Below, piece by piece: positions 27,795-36,917 of a stretch of 64,000 nt of DNA (position 1 is the first letter of the stretch; each line of letters opens with the position of its first letter). The position numbers and the translations under genes are program-made. A model generated the notes under the pieces. It made no database searches and had not been told where the DNA came from. It worked only from the letters and a program-made list of their open reading frames with translations. The DNA comes from an uncultured Clostridia bacterium. Lineage in GTDB: Bacteria > Bacillota > Clostridia > Christensenellales > UBA1242. The stretch lies in contig CALNBM010000015.1 in assembly GCA_937874195.1 (NCBI GenBank), positions 15,282 to 79,281 on the forward strand, in the 5' to 3' direction.

Positions 27795-27991
27795 TATATT
27801 TCGAAAATCTTCCTTGCCCCTTTTTTTTCATAATAATTTTGGTTATACTCGTAACCAAATTATATTAACGCTAATCTATTATAAAAGAAATGTTCTAAAA
27901 TTACGAGCACGAAGTAAGCAAATTGGACTTGTTCTTAGTTTATTTTCAGTGCGGGGAAGCGCCTCATTTTATTGTATTATTAAAATAACAT

Positions 27992-28020
27992 TTGTTAAAT
28001 TTTGTAATTATATGTATACT
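27992..28020 (+). promoter_or_regulatory. Sigma-70-type promoter for the YugP-like pair
   Basis: TTGTTA, 17-base spacer, TATACT, followed after 14 bases by the ribosome binding site AAGGGAG of the first peptidase gene. Confidence 0.65.
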
Positions 28021-28050
28021 ATAATATAGAATTTAAGGGAGCTTTGATTA

Positions 28051-28752
28051 ATGGAGCCATGGGTTTTTTATCTTATTATTTCATTAATAGCGCTAATGTT
28101 TGTGCTTTCTGTTATAACGGCGCGCGCTCGCATGAAACGAGTTTATCTTAAATACATGCAAGTGAACACAGATATAAATATAACAGGAAAACAATTTGCG
28201 TTTGCCGCCAAACAAATACTAAGACTAAACGAACTAAAATTCTCACTGTCAAAAGGTATGCTAACAGACGCTTATGTTAGTAAATACAAAACACTGATTA
28301 TAAGTGAAAAAGTTTGTGAAACGGCATCACTTTCCTCTATAACAATCGTGGCACATGAAATCGGACACGCCCTGCAACATAACAACAATAATGTACTTTT
28401 TAACCTTTCAAACTTCGCTAAATCGGTAACAAGGTTTACAAATAAGTTTATAATTCCCACATTAATAGCATCAATTTTTCTATATATCTTTCAAGGACTA
28501 TCATCAAGCTTAGCGTTAACATTTTTATATATTTCTGCAATATTATTCACAATGCATATTTTTAACAACTTACTGCTCATCCCTGTTGAATATGGCGCAA
28601 GTTCTATTGCACTAAGATTTTTAAGGCAAAATAAAGTGTTAACAAACAAAGAATTAGAAAAAGCAAGATACCTGCTTGGAATTGCCGCTAAAACTTATAT
28701 CGTTCATTTCTTTGATGGAATGTTTAGTTTCGGTTGGAAACGAAAATACTAA
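28051..28752 (+). CDS. YugP-like neutral zinc metallopeptidase, copy 1
   Basis: 233-residue membrane metallopeptidase of the Zn_peptidase_2 (YugP) family. An N-terminal helix (about 4-24) is followed by the zinc motif VAHEIGHALQH (His102, Glu103, His106), two further membrane helices (about 135-185), and the PVEYGASSIA segment that matches the family's PVE-x-x-AS motif. AAGGGAG precedes the ATG. A paralogous gene follows after 23 bp, so they form an operon. The substrate is unknown; the family is thought to act at the membrane. Confidence 0.87.
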   Translation: MEPWVFYLIISLIALMFVLSVITARARMKRVYLKYMQVNTDINITGKQFAFAAKQILRLNELKFSLSKGMLTDAYVSKYKTLIISEKVCETASLSSITIVAHEIGHALQHNNNNVLFNLSNFAKSVTRFTNKFIIPTLIASIFLYIFQGLSSSLALTFLYISAILFTMHIFNNLLLIPVEYGASSIALRFLRQNKVLTNKELEKARYLLGIAAKTYIVHFFDGMFSFGWKRKY

Positions 28753-28775
28753 AATAATGGCTTTGGAGATAAAAT

Positions 28776-29522
28776 ATGTTATCACATCTACTTACAGGTT
28801 TTGATTTTATTTATATGGACTATTACTTTTGGGGAATTATTTTAATTCCGGGGATTTTGCTAGGTTTGCTTGCCCAAATTAAAGTAATGCGCACTTATCA
28901 TGTTTATAAAGAAATACCATCATCATCCACCTTAACTGCAAGCGAGCTCGCTAGAAAGCTTCTTAGCGAGCATAACATAAACGATATAAGCATTGACAAA
29001 GCCACTGGCGAACTTTCCGATTATTATAATTACAAAACTAAAAGTGTGGGACTTAGTGGCGGAGTTTATAATAGCAACAGCATTGCCGCACTCGGTATTA
29101 TGGCGCACGAAATTGGCCATGTGATGCAATATAAAAGCAATTATTTTCCACTAAAATTTAGAAACTTTTTAATTCCACTGTCAAATTTCATTTCTAAACT
29201 ACTGTGGCCGGTTATATTTCTGGGAATATTTTTTAATTTCATGCTACTCTTTGATTCCATGATAGGAAATATTTTTATCTATTCTGGAATTATCATGTTT
29301 GGATTAATCGCTCTTATATCTCTTATAACTCTACCCGTTGAGTTAAACGCAAGCGGAAGAGCAAAAACAATATTATTATCGTCTGGTGCTATCAATCAGG
29401 AAGAAGTTATTGGAGTTAAAAAAGTTTTAAATGCAGCAGCACTAACTTATGTTGCTGCACTTATAATATCACTTTTAAACCTTCTTAGGTTTGTGATAGT
29501 TTTTGGAAATAGAAGAAGATAA
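28776..29522 (+). CDS. YugP-like neutral zinc metallopeptidase, copy 2
   Basis: 248-residue paralogue of the preceding gene. An N-terminal helix (about 18-36) precedes an exposed region with LSGGVYNSNSIAALGIMA, the zinc motif MAHEIGHVMQY (His111, Glu112, His115), two membrane helices and PVELNASGRA. It matches standard YugP more closely than copy 1, which has lost parts of the region before the HEIGH motif. The tandem arrangement suggests duplication and divergence, perhaps a heteromeric pair. Confidence 0.9.
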   Translation: MLSHLLTGFDFIYMDYYFWGIILIPGILLGLLAQIKVMRTYHVYKEIPSSSTLTASELARKLLSEHNINDISIDKATGELSDYYNYKTKSVGLSGGVYNSNSIAALGIMAHEIGHVMQYKSNYFPLKFRNFLIPLSNFISKLLWPVIFLGIFFNFMLLFDSMIGNIFIYSGIIMFGLIALISLITLPVELNASGRAKTILLSSGAINQEEVIGVKKVLNAAALTYVAALIISLLNLLRFVIVFGNRRR

Positions 29523-29764
29523 AACAATTTATATCTTAAAAATTATTGGGTTTATATTATAAATTATTTTATGAATTTTTTAAAGTTGATGATTTTGCAT
29601 TAAAGTAAATTATTTGAGATTTTTAATTATTTGTTTTTTTAAAAAAAGTCTTAAACTTATATCCAGTAAATTGCTTAAATATAATACTTTTTGCATGCAA
29701 TCTAAATATTTATAAAACTAACTTTTTTCAAAAAAATTTTTAAGTTTAATTTCAAATTGTAGAC

Positions 29765-30085
29765 TTATTTAGGGCTAAAAGTTATGCATGTTGCATCCTT
29801 TTCACATTCATTTATACATATTCCGTTAGCAACGCAATCGGTTTTATTATTATACAAACAGTGTGCATTGCATTTTATATTAACATCCAAATTATGGCGA
29901 TAAGGATGCAGTTCGGGTGCTGCTTCGAACATAGTTTTACTAACATCTTGCTTTTGCTTTTCATCGATTTTTTTAGCTTCATCGAAAGTGGAACATTGAT
30001 AATTTTTTGTAACCTTTATGCTCTCACTCTCACATGAATAACAATTGTTAAACTTACATTTTAGTTGCCTGCATTTTAAATCCAT
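29765..30085 (-). CDS. Cysteine-rich DUF1540-type protein
   Basis: 106 residues with two Cys-rich repeats: residues 4-34 (CRQLKCKFNNCYSCESESI ... CSTF) and 70-104 (IKCNAHCLYNNKTDC ... INECEKDATCITF). Each resembles the short DUF1540 domain common in Clostridia and presumably binds metal. An AGGAG ribosome binding site precedes the ATG. Stand-alone gene, divergent from rplI. No function is established. Confidence 0.75.
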   Translation of the reverse strand: MDLKCRQLKCKFNNCYSCESESIKVTKNYQCSTFDEAKKIDEKQKQDVSKTMFEAAPELHPYRHNLDVNIKCNAHCLYNNKTDCVANGICINECEKDATCITFSPK

Positions 30086-30161
30086 ATTGTTATAAACTCC
30101 TATATTGTTATGATTTAATTTTAACCAATTTGTTATATTTAATTCAAAACAGCCATTTTAT

Positions 30162-30190
30162 TTGCAAGTTTTCCAGTCCTATGCTAGAAT
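30162..30190 (+). promoter_or_regulatory. Sigma-70-type promoter of rplI
   Basis: TTGCAA, 17-base spacer, TAGAAT, ending 10 bases before the AGGAG ribosome binding site. It rules out the longer ORF starting at 30162. Confidence 0.7.
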
Positions 30191-30212
30191 TTATTTGAAT
30201 AGGAGAATAAAT

Positions 30213-30653
30213 ATGAAAGTTGTGTTACTTAAAGATTTGAAAGGCAAAGGTAAGAAAGGCGACATAATTAATGTGAACGATGGATATGCAGTGAATTTTT
30301 TAGTGCCAAATGGCTATGCAGTTGTTGGAAATGCAAGCAATTTAAACGAAGCAAAACAAGCAAGCGCAGCTCTTGATTATCAAGCAAAGTTGCAAAAAGA
30401 AAACGCTGTAAAACTAGCGGAAAACTTAAAAGACGTGGATGTTACTGTAAGCATAAAATGCGGGCAAAATGGCAAAATATTTGGCAGTGTAACAAATAAA
30501 GAAGTTGCCACCGCTCTTGAAAATTTGGGCTACGAAGTGGATAAGAAAAAAATTGAATTTTTAAGCATTAAATCGCTTGGGAGTTACACTGCAAAACTAA
30601 AACTTCACCCACAAGTTTCGGTTACAATTCCAGTTACTGTGGTTGCAGAATAA
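30213..30653 (+). CDS. rplI: 50S ribosomal protein L9
   Basis: 146-residue L9, which binds 23S rRNA domain V near the L1 stalk. The N-terminal KOW-like domain reads [18 protein letters not shown] and [14 protein letters not shown]. The connecting helix and C-terminal domain ([15 protein letters not shown]) follow, with normal length. The ATG at 30213 has AGGAG eight bases upstream. It is monocistronic here; the usual rpsF/rpsR or dnaB neighbours are absent. Confidence 0.97.
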   Translation: MKVVLLKDLKGKGKKGDIINVNDGYAVNFLVPNGYAVVGNASNLNEAKQASAALDYQAKLQKENAVKLAENLKDVDVTVSIKCGQNGKIFGSVTNKEVATALENLGYEVDKKKIEFLSIKSLGSYTAKLKLHPQVSVTIPVTVVAE

Positions 30654-30886
30654 AAACTAAGTCAAATAATATTTAATAAGAATTAAAAACAAATTAAATT
30701 ATTTCTACAAGTGCAAAATAAAAAACGAACACAAAGCAAACACAAAATGTTTCAAGGTTACTAATCTTTAAGATGCAATCGAATATAAAAGCGGACTTAA
30801 CGGTTTGCTATTTTTATTTTGCTTTATACATAAATTTCAAATTATAACGCAAAATAATTATAAAACAGTTATAAAGAGAGAAAAAT

Positions 30887-31693
30887 ATGTCTAATAAAAA
30901 AATAATATCGCATGCTTTTTTAATAACAACTTTTTTTGGAGCAATTATAGTTTTTATTCTTGCAAATAGTTTGCCTATTAATGGCACAACAACTGCGCAA
31001 ATTTACGCTAATAACCAAACACTTTTTAATCCAGCAGCTTTCACTCATTATGTATGGATACCACTCGCTCTCATGCAATTAGCTTATATTTTATACGCTT
31101 TTGGTGTTTTTAAAAGAAAATGTATAAGTGAAAACGCGATAATAGTAACAAGTGCTTTTGCAAGTTTATTTTATATATTGACTGCCGGATGGGTTATTGT
31201 TTGGCAATATGAACTATTGTTTGTGGGCGTACTTTTAAATATACTTATGGGGGTTTCGCTTTTTCTACTTAACGCTCATTTACAATCTTTGAATGTTAAA
31301 GGGGTTTGCACGCTTTTAACAACAATGCCTTTTCTATCATTACTTTCATGGGTAACATTTATTACTTCGTTAAACTTTTTTATTTTGTTTGTTTCACTGG
31401 ACCTTGTTCAAAATCTTGCTGTTTGGGCAATCGTGAACCTTGCAATAACCACAATCATTGCAATTATTGCGAGCGGAACATTTGCGAGCCTATTTTATAT
31501 TGCTATAATGTTGTGGAGTTTTATTGGATTGTTAGTTGAGCATATAACGGTTTATAACAGCACACACCTTGATATGATTTACTCCATAATTCTTGCAATG
31601 TTCCTGTTAGTACTAACAGCAGTTTTCATAATTTACAGTTACGCAAAAATTAAAAACAACAAACTCACCAAAATGATTAAAGATAAAAAATAA
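30887..31693 (+). CDS. Seven-helix membrane protein, TspO/MBR-like
   Basis: 268 residues with about seven to eight transmembrane helices. The N-terminal ANSLPINGTTTAQI followed by FNPAAFTHYVWIPLALMQL resembles the start of clostridial TspO/MBR (tryptophan-rich sensory) family proteins, with the LPxNGxTT loop and Trp/Pro helix. I do not see a retinal-binding Lys in the last helix, so a rhodopsin is unlikely. AGAGAG lies upstream of the ATG. The ligand or role is unknown; the TspO-like call is tentative. Confidence 0.55.
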   Translation: MSNKKIISHAFLITTFFGAIIVFILANSLPINGTTTAQIYANNQTLFNPAAFTHYVWIPLALMQLAYILYAFGVFKRKCISENAIIVTSAFASLFYILTAGWVIVWQYELLFVGVLLNILMGVSLFLLNAHLQSLNVKGVCTLLTTMPFLSLLSWVTFITSLNFFILFVSLDLVQNLAVWAIVNLAITTIIAIIASGTFASLFYIAIMLWSFIGLLVEHITVYNSTHLDMIYSIILAMFLLVLTAVFIIYSYAKIKNNKLTKMIKDKK

Positions 31694-31912
31694 ATCATGT
31701 TTTAATAACAATAAAAATAAAGAAATTATTTTTATAGAGTAGTAAAAAACAAAGTCACGAAAAAAAAGTTTTTTTAAAAAAAATGCGTTAAAACACACAA
31801 AGATTAGAAAAAAATCCGCAATAATTAAGTAAAAGACACTACAATAAAGATAATAGACTTTGGCCGAGATACAAGAGCATTTTTAGATTAATATTAACTA
31901 TAATCTAAACTT

Positions 31913-31953
31913 AAAAAAATCCGCAAGTGACAAAGTCATTCGCGGATTTTTTC
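31913..31953. terminator. Bidirectional terminator between convergent genes
   Basis: AAAAAATCCGC...GCGGATTTTTT with an extended inner stem (AGTGAC/GTCATT). It is between the plus-strand TspO-like gene and the minus-strand DUF1858 gene, with A- and T-runs on both sides. Confidence 0.9.
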
Positions 31954-31958
31954 CGAGC

Positions 31959-32150
31959 CTATTTTAGTTGGTTGAGTTTTTCAAGCATCAACTCCAAATC
32001 AACATTATGTGACTCACTTGCTTCTTCAAGGGTTTCCATAGTGCTCATAGGACACCCAAAACAATGCATTCCAAATCCCATTAAAATAGTTTTAGCTTCT
32101 TTATTAACTTTTAAAACTTCACTAATTGTCATATTTTTATTGAATTTCAT
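31959..32150 (-). CDS. DUF1858 domain protein
   Basis: 63 residues beginning MKFNKNMTISEVL. The pattern TISEVL...FGMHCFGCPMSTMETLEEAS is the DUF1858 domain with its CxxC (HCFGCP). I chose the ATG at 32150, which has GGAGAA upstream; a longer frame to 32210 lacks a ribosome binding site. DUF1858 is often linked to hybrid-cluster or redox proteins, so a redox or metal-related role is possible but unproven. Confidence 0.85.
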   Translation of the reverse strand: MKFNKNMTISEVLKVNKEAKTILMGFGMHCFGCPMSTMETLEEASESHNVDLELMLEKLNQLK

Positions 32151-32239
32151 ATTATTCTCCAATTCTGTATTTGTAGCCACTGGCAGTAATCTACTAAAAT
32201 AGTTTATCACAAAAGTATATTAATATCAATGATTTTTTC

Positions 32240-33181
32240 TTAATCGGATTTACCACAATGCGGACAATATTTAAACATCTCCGAGTATTCAACAGAACAA
32301 TGTGAACATATTTTAGAGCCACTTATACTATATGATGAACCCATTGTTTGAGCAGTACCCTCAACGCTTTCGCTATTAGTAAGAAAAGCAGATTTTTCAT
32401 TTTGATTTATAAACCCACCTTTGAGTAGTGACAACGCCTCTTTAGCAAATACGCCTTCCTTTATTTGTTTGTCTGCAATATATTTATTAACTAGTATTCG
32501 TTTGGTTTTATTAATATTAAGCGACTTCAATTGAACAAAATAAATTCTAAACCCAATTTTATCATATTCAAATTCTAATTTATCAGAAAGATAACTGGTT
32601 ATCATACCTTTATCGTCCAGCACTTCCACAAACTCAAACTTCGCCTTTTCAATCAATGTATTGATTTTATTACCTATTGAAAGTCCTAGTTCGCTTTCTG
32701 CAATAGATTGATTAATATATCCATTTCCAATAAGAAGAGTTTCTATAAACTTAATCGGTTCTGTTATTTGAAGAGTACATACCCCATTTGCTTTCCCCTT
32801 TACAACACCGAATTTCTTGCTATCTTTTTTAAAAGGCATATCTGAAAAAAAAGCAAAAAACTTTATTGCTTTTGTGTAAACAAAATACAAATCAACATTA
32901 ATTGTGGTTGGCTGTTTACCGCTTTTGCTAAACCTGCCCACACGCATAAATCGATATGTGCCAAGCAGTGTGCTTTCGTTAAGCGTATGTTTGCCTGCTT
33001 GCAAAAGGTCAGTAACCCTACCCTTACATACCACCACAACAACAAAATCTGCGGGAATAACTATATTTCTATTAATATGATATTTACCAAAACGCGAAGG
33101 ATAAAAATACAAAAACTTACCTATAAGTTTTTCGCCACATTCTATGTTTTTGTTAAATATTTTTTTTAATCCCGCAAACAT
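32240..33181 (-). CDS. SPFH-domain protein with C-terminal zinc ribbon
   Basis: 313 residues. The N-terminal two thirds resembles SPFH/band-7-like proteins of the YdjI type: VIPADFVVVVVCKGRVTDLL, then LLGTYRF and mixed alpha/beta up to about 240. The C-terminus has a zinc ribbon CSHC ... CPHCG (about 292-310). AAGGAAA precedes the ATG. There is no transmembrane helix, so any membrane association would be peripheral. Members of this group are thought to organise membrane stress complexes, but that is family knowledge rather than seen here. Confidence 0.8.
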   Translation of the reverse strand: MFAGLKKIFNKNIECGEKLIGKFLYFYPSRFGKYHINRNIVIPADFVVVVVCKGRVTDLLQAGKHTLNESTLLGTYRFMRVGRFSKSGKQPTTINVDLYFVYTKAIKFFAFFSDMPFKKDSKKFGVVKGKANGVCTLQITEPIKFIETLLIGNGYINQSIAESELGLSIGNKINTLIEKAKFEFVEVLDDKGMITSYLSDKLEFEYDKIGFRIYFVQLKSLNINKTKRILVNKYIADKQIKEGVFAKEALSLLKGGFINQNEKSAFLTNSESVEGTAQTMGSSYSISGSKICSHCSVEYSEMFKYCPHCGKSD

Positions 33182-33335
33182 ATTTTCCTTATGAGATTTT
33201 TATTATTTTAATTATACCAAACAATTATAATATTTGCAACATTTTCCGTCAAATCACGCTGTCATATAACCTAAGTAAGTTTAATAATATATAATATTAT
33301 ACTTATTTTAGTCTAAATAAATAAGGAGATAAAAT

Positions 33336-34091
33336 TTGCAAGCAAGTGAAATTATATCTAAAAAAGTAGCAAGCATTTATGACGGTAAGTTTTCAGGAAT
33401 AGTTGAAGATATTTTAATTAATAAGCGATCACATAGACTTATGTTTTTAAAGGTTTATAATGAACAAATTAATCAATATTTCCTTTTAAACGCTAGCAAT
33501 GTTTATAGTTTTGGGAAACATTTAATTTTAATTAAAAACACATCTTATCTGCAATTAATGGAAAACTTAGATGGTATAGAAAAGCAAGGCTATAACCCCC
33601 TAAACACTCTTGTTTTAAACTTACAAGGTAAAGAAATAGGAACTGTTTGTGATATAAATTTTTCAAATAATAACTTGATTGAAAGTATTAATGTGAATGG
33701 TTATAATGAACAAATTTCAATTAAAAACTTGCTGATTATAGGCAAGGAAATATCAATTTTAAACACAACTCCGCCTAAAAAAATATTGGGATTTGCACCA
33801 AAAAAAGAGATGCCCAAAACTTTGGATTATAAGGTTAATATTATCTCGACAATAGAAAATAAAACGGCAGAACCTAAAACAGAAGAAGCTTTGAATATAA
33901 ACCCAAACGACCAACCTAAACGCATAATCACGGATTATCAATTTTTAATAAACAGAAAAATCACGGATAATATATATATGGCAAACGGCGAATTACTTCT
34001 TAGGAAAAACAGTGTGATAAACTCACAAAGCATAACAAAAGCACGCTTAAACGGTAAGCTTGTTGAACTTACACAAAAAAGCAGAAAATAG
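33336..34091 (+). CDS. PRC-barrel domain protein, TTG start
   Basis: 251 residues. Two PRC-barrel-like beta modules occur at about 5-70 (KKVASIYDGKFSGIVEDIL) and 84-135 (GKEIGTVCDINFS), followed by a Pro/Lys-rich linker and a C-terminal helical region. The frame begins at TTG 33336, which has a strong AAGGAG exactly seven bases upstream, so a non-ATG start is well supported. PRC-barrels occur in YlmC/YmxH and RimM-like proteins; a sporulation or RNA role is possible but not shown. It is divergent from the SPFH gene. Confidence 0.75.
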   Translation: MQASEIISKKVASIYDGKFSGIVEDILINKRSHRLMFLKVYNEQINQYFLLNASNVYSFGKHLILIKNTSYLQLMENLDGIEKQGYNPLNTLVLNLQGKEIGTVCDINFSNNNLIESINVNGYNEQISIKNLLIIGKEISILNTTPPKKILGFAPKKEMPKTLDYKVNIISTIENKTAEPKTEEALNINPNDQPKRIITDYQFLINRKITDNIYMANGELLLRKNSVINSQSITKARLNGKLVELTQKSRK

Positions 34092-34598
34092 ATTTGCAGA
34101 AGATAGATTTAATTAATGCAAAAAGTTTTAATTATTCTTAATATTTCAAAAAATTTAGTGCATTATTTAAAAAATTCAACTCGCAAAAATTGTATATAAT
34201 AAACATCAAATTAAATTATATTTCACTAATAAAAAACACGCTTTTTTAAAATTATGTAGCAAATTAATCGTATATCAAATAAAATCAAATTTAGAAAAGC
34301 TACAATAAAGTAATTCGTAATCATATTTTTAATATAACAACTCAAAAATCATTTGTAAGAAGTGTATTGAAGAATGATAATGGTTTGACAATTAGTTTAA
34401 GTGGCCTTAGTTGTTATATTAAACTTTTACTTTTTTTTAAATTCAAATTTAACAAGCAAATGACAGAAGTAAAAAAAATTGGATATTAATAATACTATTG
34501 TATTTCAAAATAATAAAGGCTCACAAAAGTGAACCCTTATTTTTTTCATTTAACTTACTTTTAAAAGTTTTATATTTTTTTATAATAATTTTTTTCTA
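34092..34598. other. Intergenic region with a 15-bp long-range inverted repeat
   Basis: About 500 bases without a supported ORF. TTTAATATAACAACT (34328-34342) has a perfect reverse complement at 34409-34423, separated by 66 bases. On the plus strand the second arm is followed by CTTTTACTTTTTTTT, so the structure could end a transcript or be a small RNA. A separate terminator lies at 34512-34547. Confidence 0.65.
34512..34547. terminator. Terminator of the VirD4-like gene
   Basis: AATAAAGGCTCAC-AAAA-GTGAACCCTTATT with two mismatches; T-rich on both sides. On the minus strand it lies about 50 bases after the VirD4-like stop codon. Confidence 0.75.
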
Positions 34599-36629
34599 TT
34601 AAAGACTTAATCCCTTTCCGTCACCTGACTTTCTAAGAACAATTTTATTTCGTTTACGAATATCATAATACATTTCTTCTTCATTAATTGGCCGTGGAAT
34701 TTTATAGTACTCCCTAGGCTTTGTAATTGTGTATACTGGTACTTTATAACTAGGTGTAAATATAGATTTTAGCGGTGATTGTTGCAATATTGAAACAATA
34801 CACTCACCGGAATTAGGTTTTAATGCAGCAAGTTCGGCAGGATAAATTAATGGACGAGTGTCGATATTTATTGAGGTGGTTGTGCTTGATTGATCGTCTT
34901 TTTTGCCTTTGCTTGCTGAAACATTTTCTGTTTCCACCGTTATATTTCCGCATCGTTTACTAAACTCATCTAAAGAGTTTTGATCGTTGGACGCAATGAA
35001 AATATGGATATTGCAGTTATCTTTAATAGTTGAAGTAACATCTGAACCATACTTAATATGTAACTGTGCATACGATTGCAAAATAAGCGTAAAGTAAATT
35101 CGTCTCGAACGAGCCACAGTTATAATAGTATCAAAGTTTTCAATTTTAGGCATATTACCAAATTCATCTAATATAAAAAAAACATCTCTGGAAAGCGAAC
35201 CACCTCGACGGTTTGCCACATCAACTAAAATCTTATATAGTTGAGAAATAAACATAGTTGCTATTGGATGTCGAGTTACCTTCTCATCAGGTATTTTTAT
35301 AAACAATACCGATGGTTTGTCTGCGAAAGTTTCTAATTCCATCTCATTAACGCTTGTGGCGTAACAAACGCCTGCATCACTAAATATACCCATACGATCA
35401 GTTACAATTCCCATATAGTTTTTAGCAGTTTTTTCAGTGTTAGACACAACTTGATTGGCAAGTTGAACAGATAAACTTAAATCACTTCGCCCTTGAAAAT
35501 ACTCTGTTATACTTCTAATAGGATTGTAAGCGTCATTATCTTTTAAATTCAAAATACGACTAAGGTTAAAAAAATTATATCGATCACGAGTCATACCAAG
35601 TTCGGGATTTTCACTATCCTCTAACATTGCAAGCATGGTACCAAGTATTAAATCTTTTGCACCGCGTTCCCAGATAGGATCACTAGTGCTTTGAACGGGA
35701 GCAAGTGTGGTTGTAATATCTCTTAAATCTTCAAAAGCTTCGTTTTTAAGGCGTTGTTTAACACTTTCCATTTGAACTTTTAGCGATTCTTCGTCTGCAA
35801 AAGCCATGCCATCAAACTCGTACCATGTTCGATAATACTGTGTTGCGGTAAGAATTAACTTAGTGGTGCGAGGATCTACTTTTTCATGTACTTTAACTTC
35901 TTTTTTTAAATTTTCCGCACGCATGTTTAAGTCATACGCACGGCTCATTGGATTCCAGCAAGTGCTTTGAAAAGGTTCTTTCAAGTCAAAAACCAACACT
36001 TTATATCCTCTGTCACGCAATTTTTCACTATGCCTACTGTATAGCTCACCTTTGGGGTCGGTGATAACCATACATGGACGCGCGTGACTTTCACCTAAAA
36101 TTTGAATAGTAGGATCTGCAAACTGAGTTGTTTTGCCTGAGCCTGTTGTACCAATAACTAGTGTATGAATACTCTTATACATATTTACTTCTAGTTTCTT
36201 TCCTATATATTCTGCTCTTATTGGAATTCCAATATTGTCTGAACGGCTTAATTGGTCATAAGTGTGAAACTTAAACTGACTGTCTTTTTTAAGTTTCTCA
36301 ATCGATAGCCAATTAGTGTCAAAATACTTGCTTATCTTCCCCTTGGTTTTGACCTTGGCTCCGCTACTACTGCTTTTAGTAAGAGTAAACATACCTTTCC
36401 CATCGCCAATAGAAAATAGTACAAAAACAAACGCCAATAGAAAACCTAACGCAAAAAAACTAAGAAACTTATCATTTGTAAAAAGTGATATATCAAAAAT
36501 AATATTATTATTAACGATAAAGCTTGCAAGTATATATGCACCAAAAGCAATAAATAATGAAAAAAGTATTAACATTAATAAAAAATGTATTACTTGCCTA
36601 AAAAATGATGGTTTGTTTTTTTCTGCCAT
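34599..36629 (-). CDS. VirD4/TraG-type type IV coupling ATPase
   Basis: 676-residue coupling protein that recruits substrates to a type IV secretion channel. Two N-terminal transmembrane helices (about 14-40 and 53-73) are followed by Walker A VIGTTGSGKTT (158-168), a TraG/VirD4-type VITDPKGELY, and Walker B VFFILDEFGNMPK (483-495). The C-terminus carries the conserved SNDQNSLDEFSKRCGNIT region and a basic tail. AAAAGGAA precedes the ATG. The next gene upstream on the same strand is a TrbL/VirB6-like protein. No relaxase, VirB4 or integrase gene lies nearby, which is unusual for a conjugative element. Family is clear; cargo is not. Confidence 0.93.
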   Translation of the reverse strand: MAEKNKPSFFRQVIHFLLMLILFSLFIAFGAYILASFIVNNNIIFDISLFTNDKFLSFFALGFLLAFVFVLFSIGDGKGMFTLTKSSSSGAKVKTKGKISKYFDTNWLSIEKLKKDSQFKFHTYDQLSRSDNIGIPIRAEYIGKKLEVNMYKSIHTLVIGTTGSGKTTQFADPTIQILGESHARPCMVITDPKGELYSRHSEKLRDRGYKVLVFDLKEPFQSTCWNPMSRAYDLNMRAENLKKEVKVHEKVDPRTTKLILTATQYYRTWYEFDGMAFADEESLKVQMESVKQRLKNEAFEDLRDITTTLAPVQSTSDPIWERGAKDLILGTMLAMLEDSENPELGMTRDRYNFFNLSRILNLKDNDAYNPIRSITEYFQGRSDLSLSVQLANQVVSNTEKTAKNYMGIVTDRMGIFSDAGVCYATSVNEMELETFADKPSVLFIKIPDEKVTRHPIATMFISQLYKILVDVANRRGGSLSRDVFFILDEFGNMPKIENFDTIITVARSRRIYFTLILQSYAQLHIKYGSDVTSTIKDNCNIHIFIASNDQNSLDEFSKRCGNITVETENVSASKGKKDDQSSTTTSINIDTRPLIYPAELAALKPNSGECIVSILQQSPLKSIFTPSYKVPVYTITKPREYYKIPRPINEEEMYYDIRKRNKIVLRKSGDGKGLSL

Positions 36630-36879
36630 GATTTTTTCCTTTTGAACTATTTTATAAGGATATCTTTAAACGACACTTTTAAGAATCGTTTTTATTAATT
36701 ATTAGTTAATTTATATCAACTTTTGCTCCAAATAAATTTACTCATGGTTGTTGTAAACTGATTTATCGTGGATAAGAATTAAGTTTCCTCGTGTCATTTA
36801 AATTTTATAATTTGCAAGTATATAAATATATATTTTTAAATTTATAAAACTTAATATTTATGCTTTTGAAATTATAATA

Positions 36880-36912
36880 TTAGGGGCAGTTTTAAAACTA
36901 ACATACCCCTAA
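36880..36912 (-). terminator. Terminator after the TrbL/VirB6-like gene
   Basis: Perfect TTAGGGG/CCCCTAA stem with an inner AGTTTTAAAACT palindrome, starting 6 bases after the stop codon on the minus strand. The T-tract is weak (ATATTATAATTTC), so read-through to the VirD4-like gene is possible. Confidence 0.7.
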
Positions 36913-36917
36913 TTATT

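Noticed and set aside
27814..28029. 71-residue ORF between the 321-residue gene and the YugP pair
   Set aside because: No ribosome binding site, overlaps the promoter of the next operon, and its composition looks like translated intergenic DNA.
30887..31693. Microbial rhodopsin or heliorhodopsin
   Set aside because: Seven helices fit, but no lysine is placed in the last helix; the LPxNGxTT region fits a TspO-like protein better.
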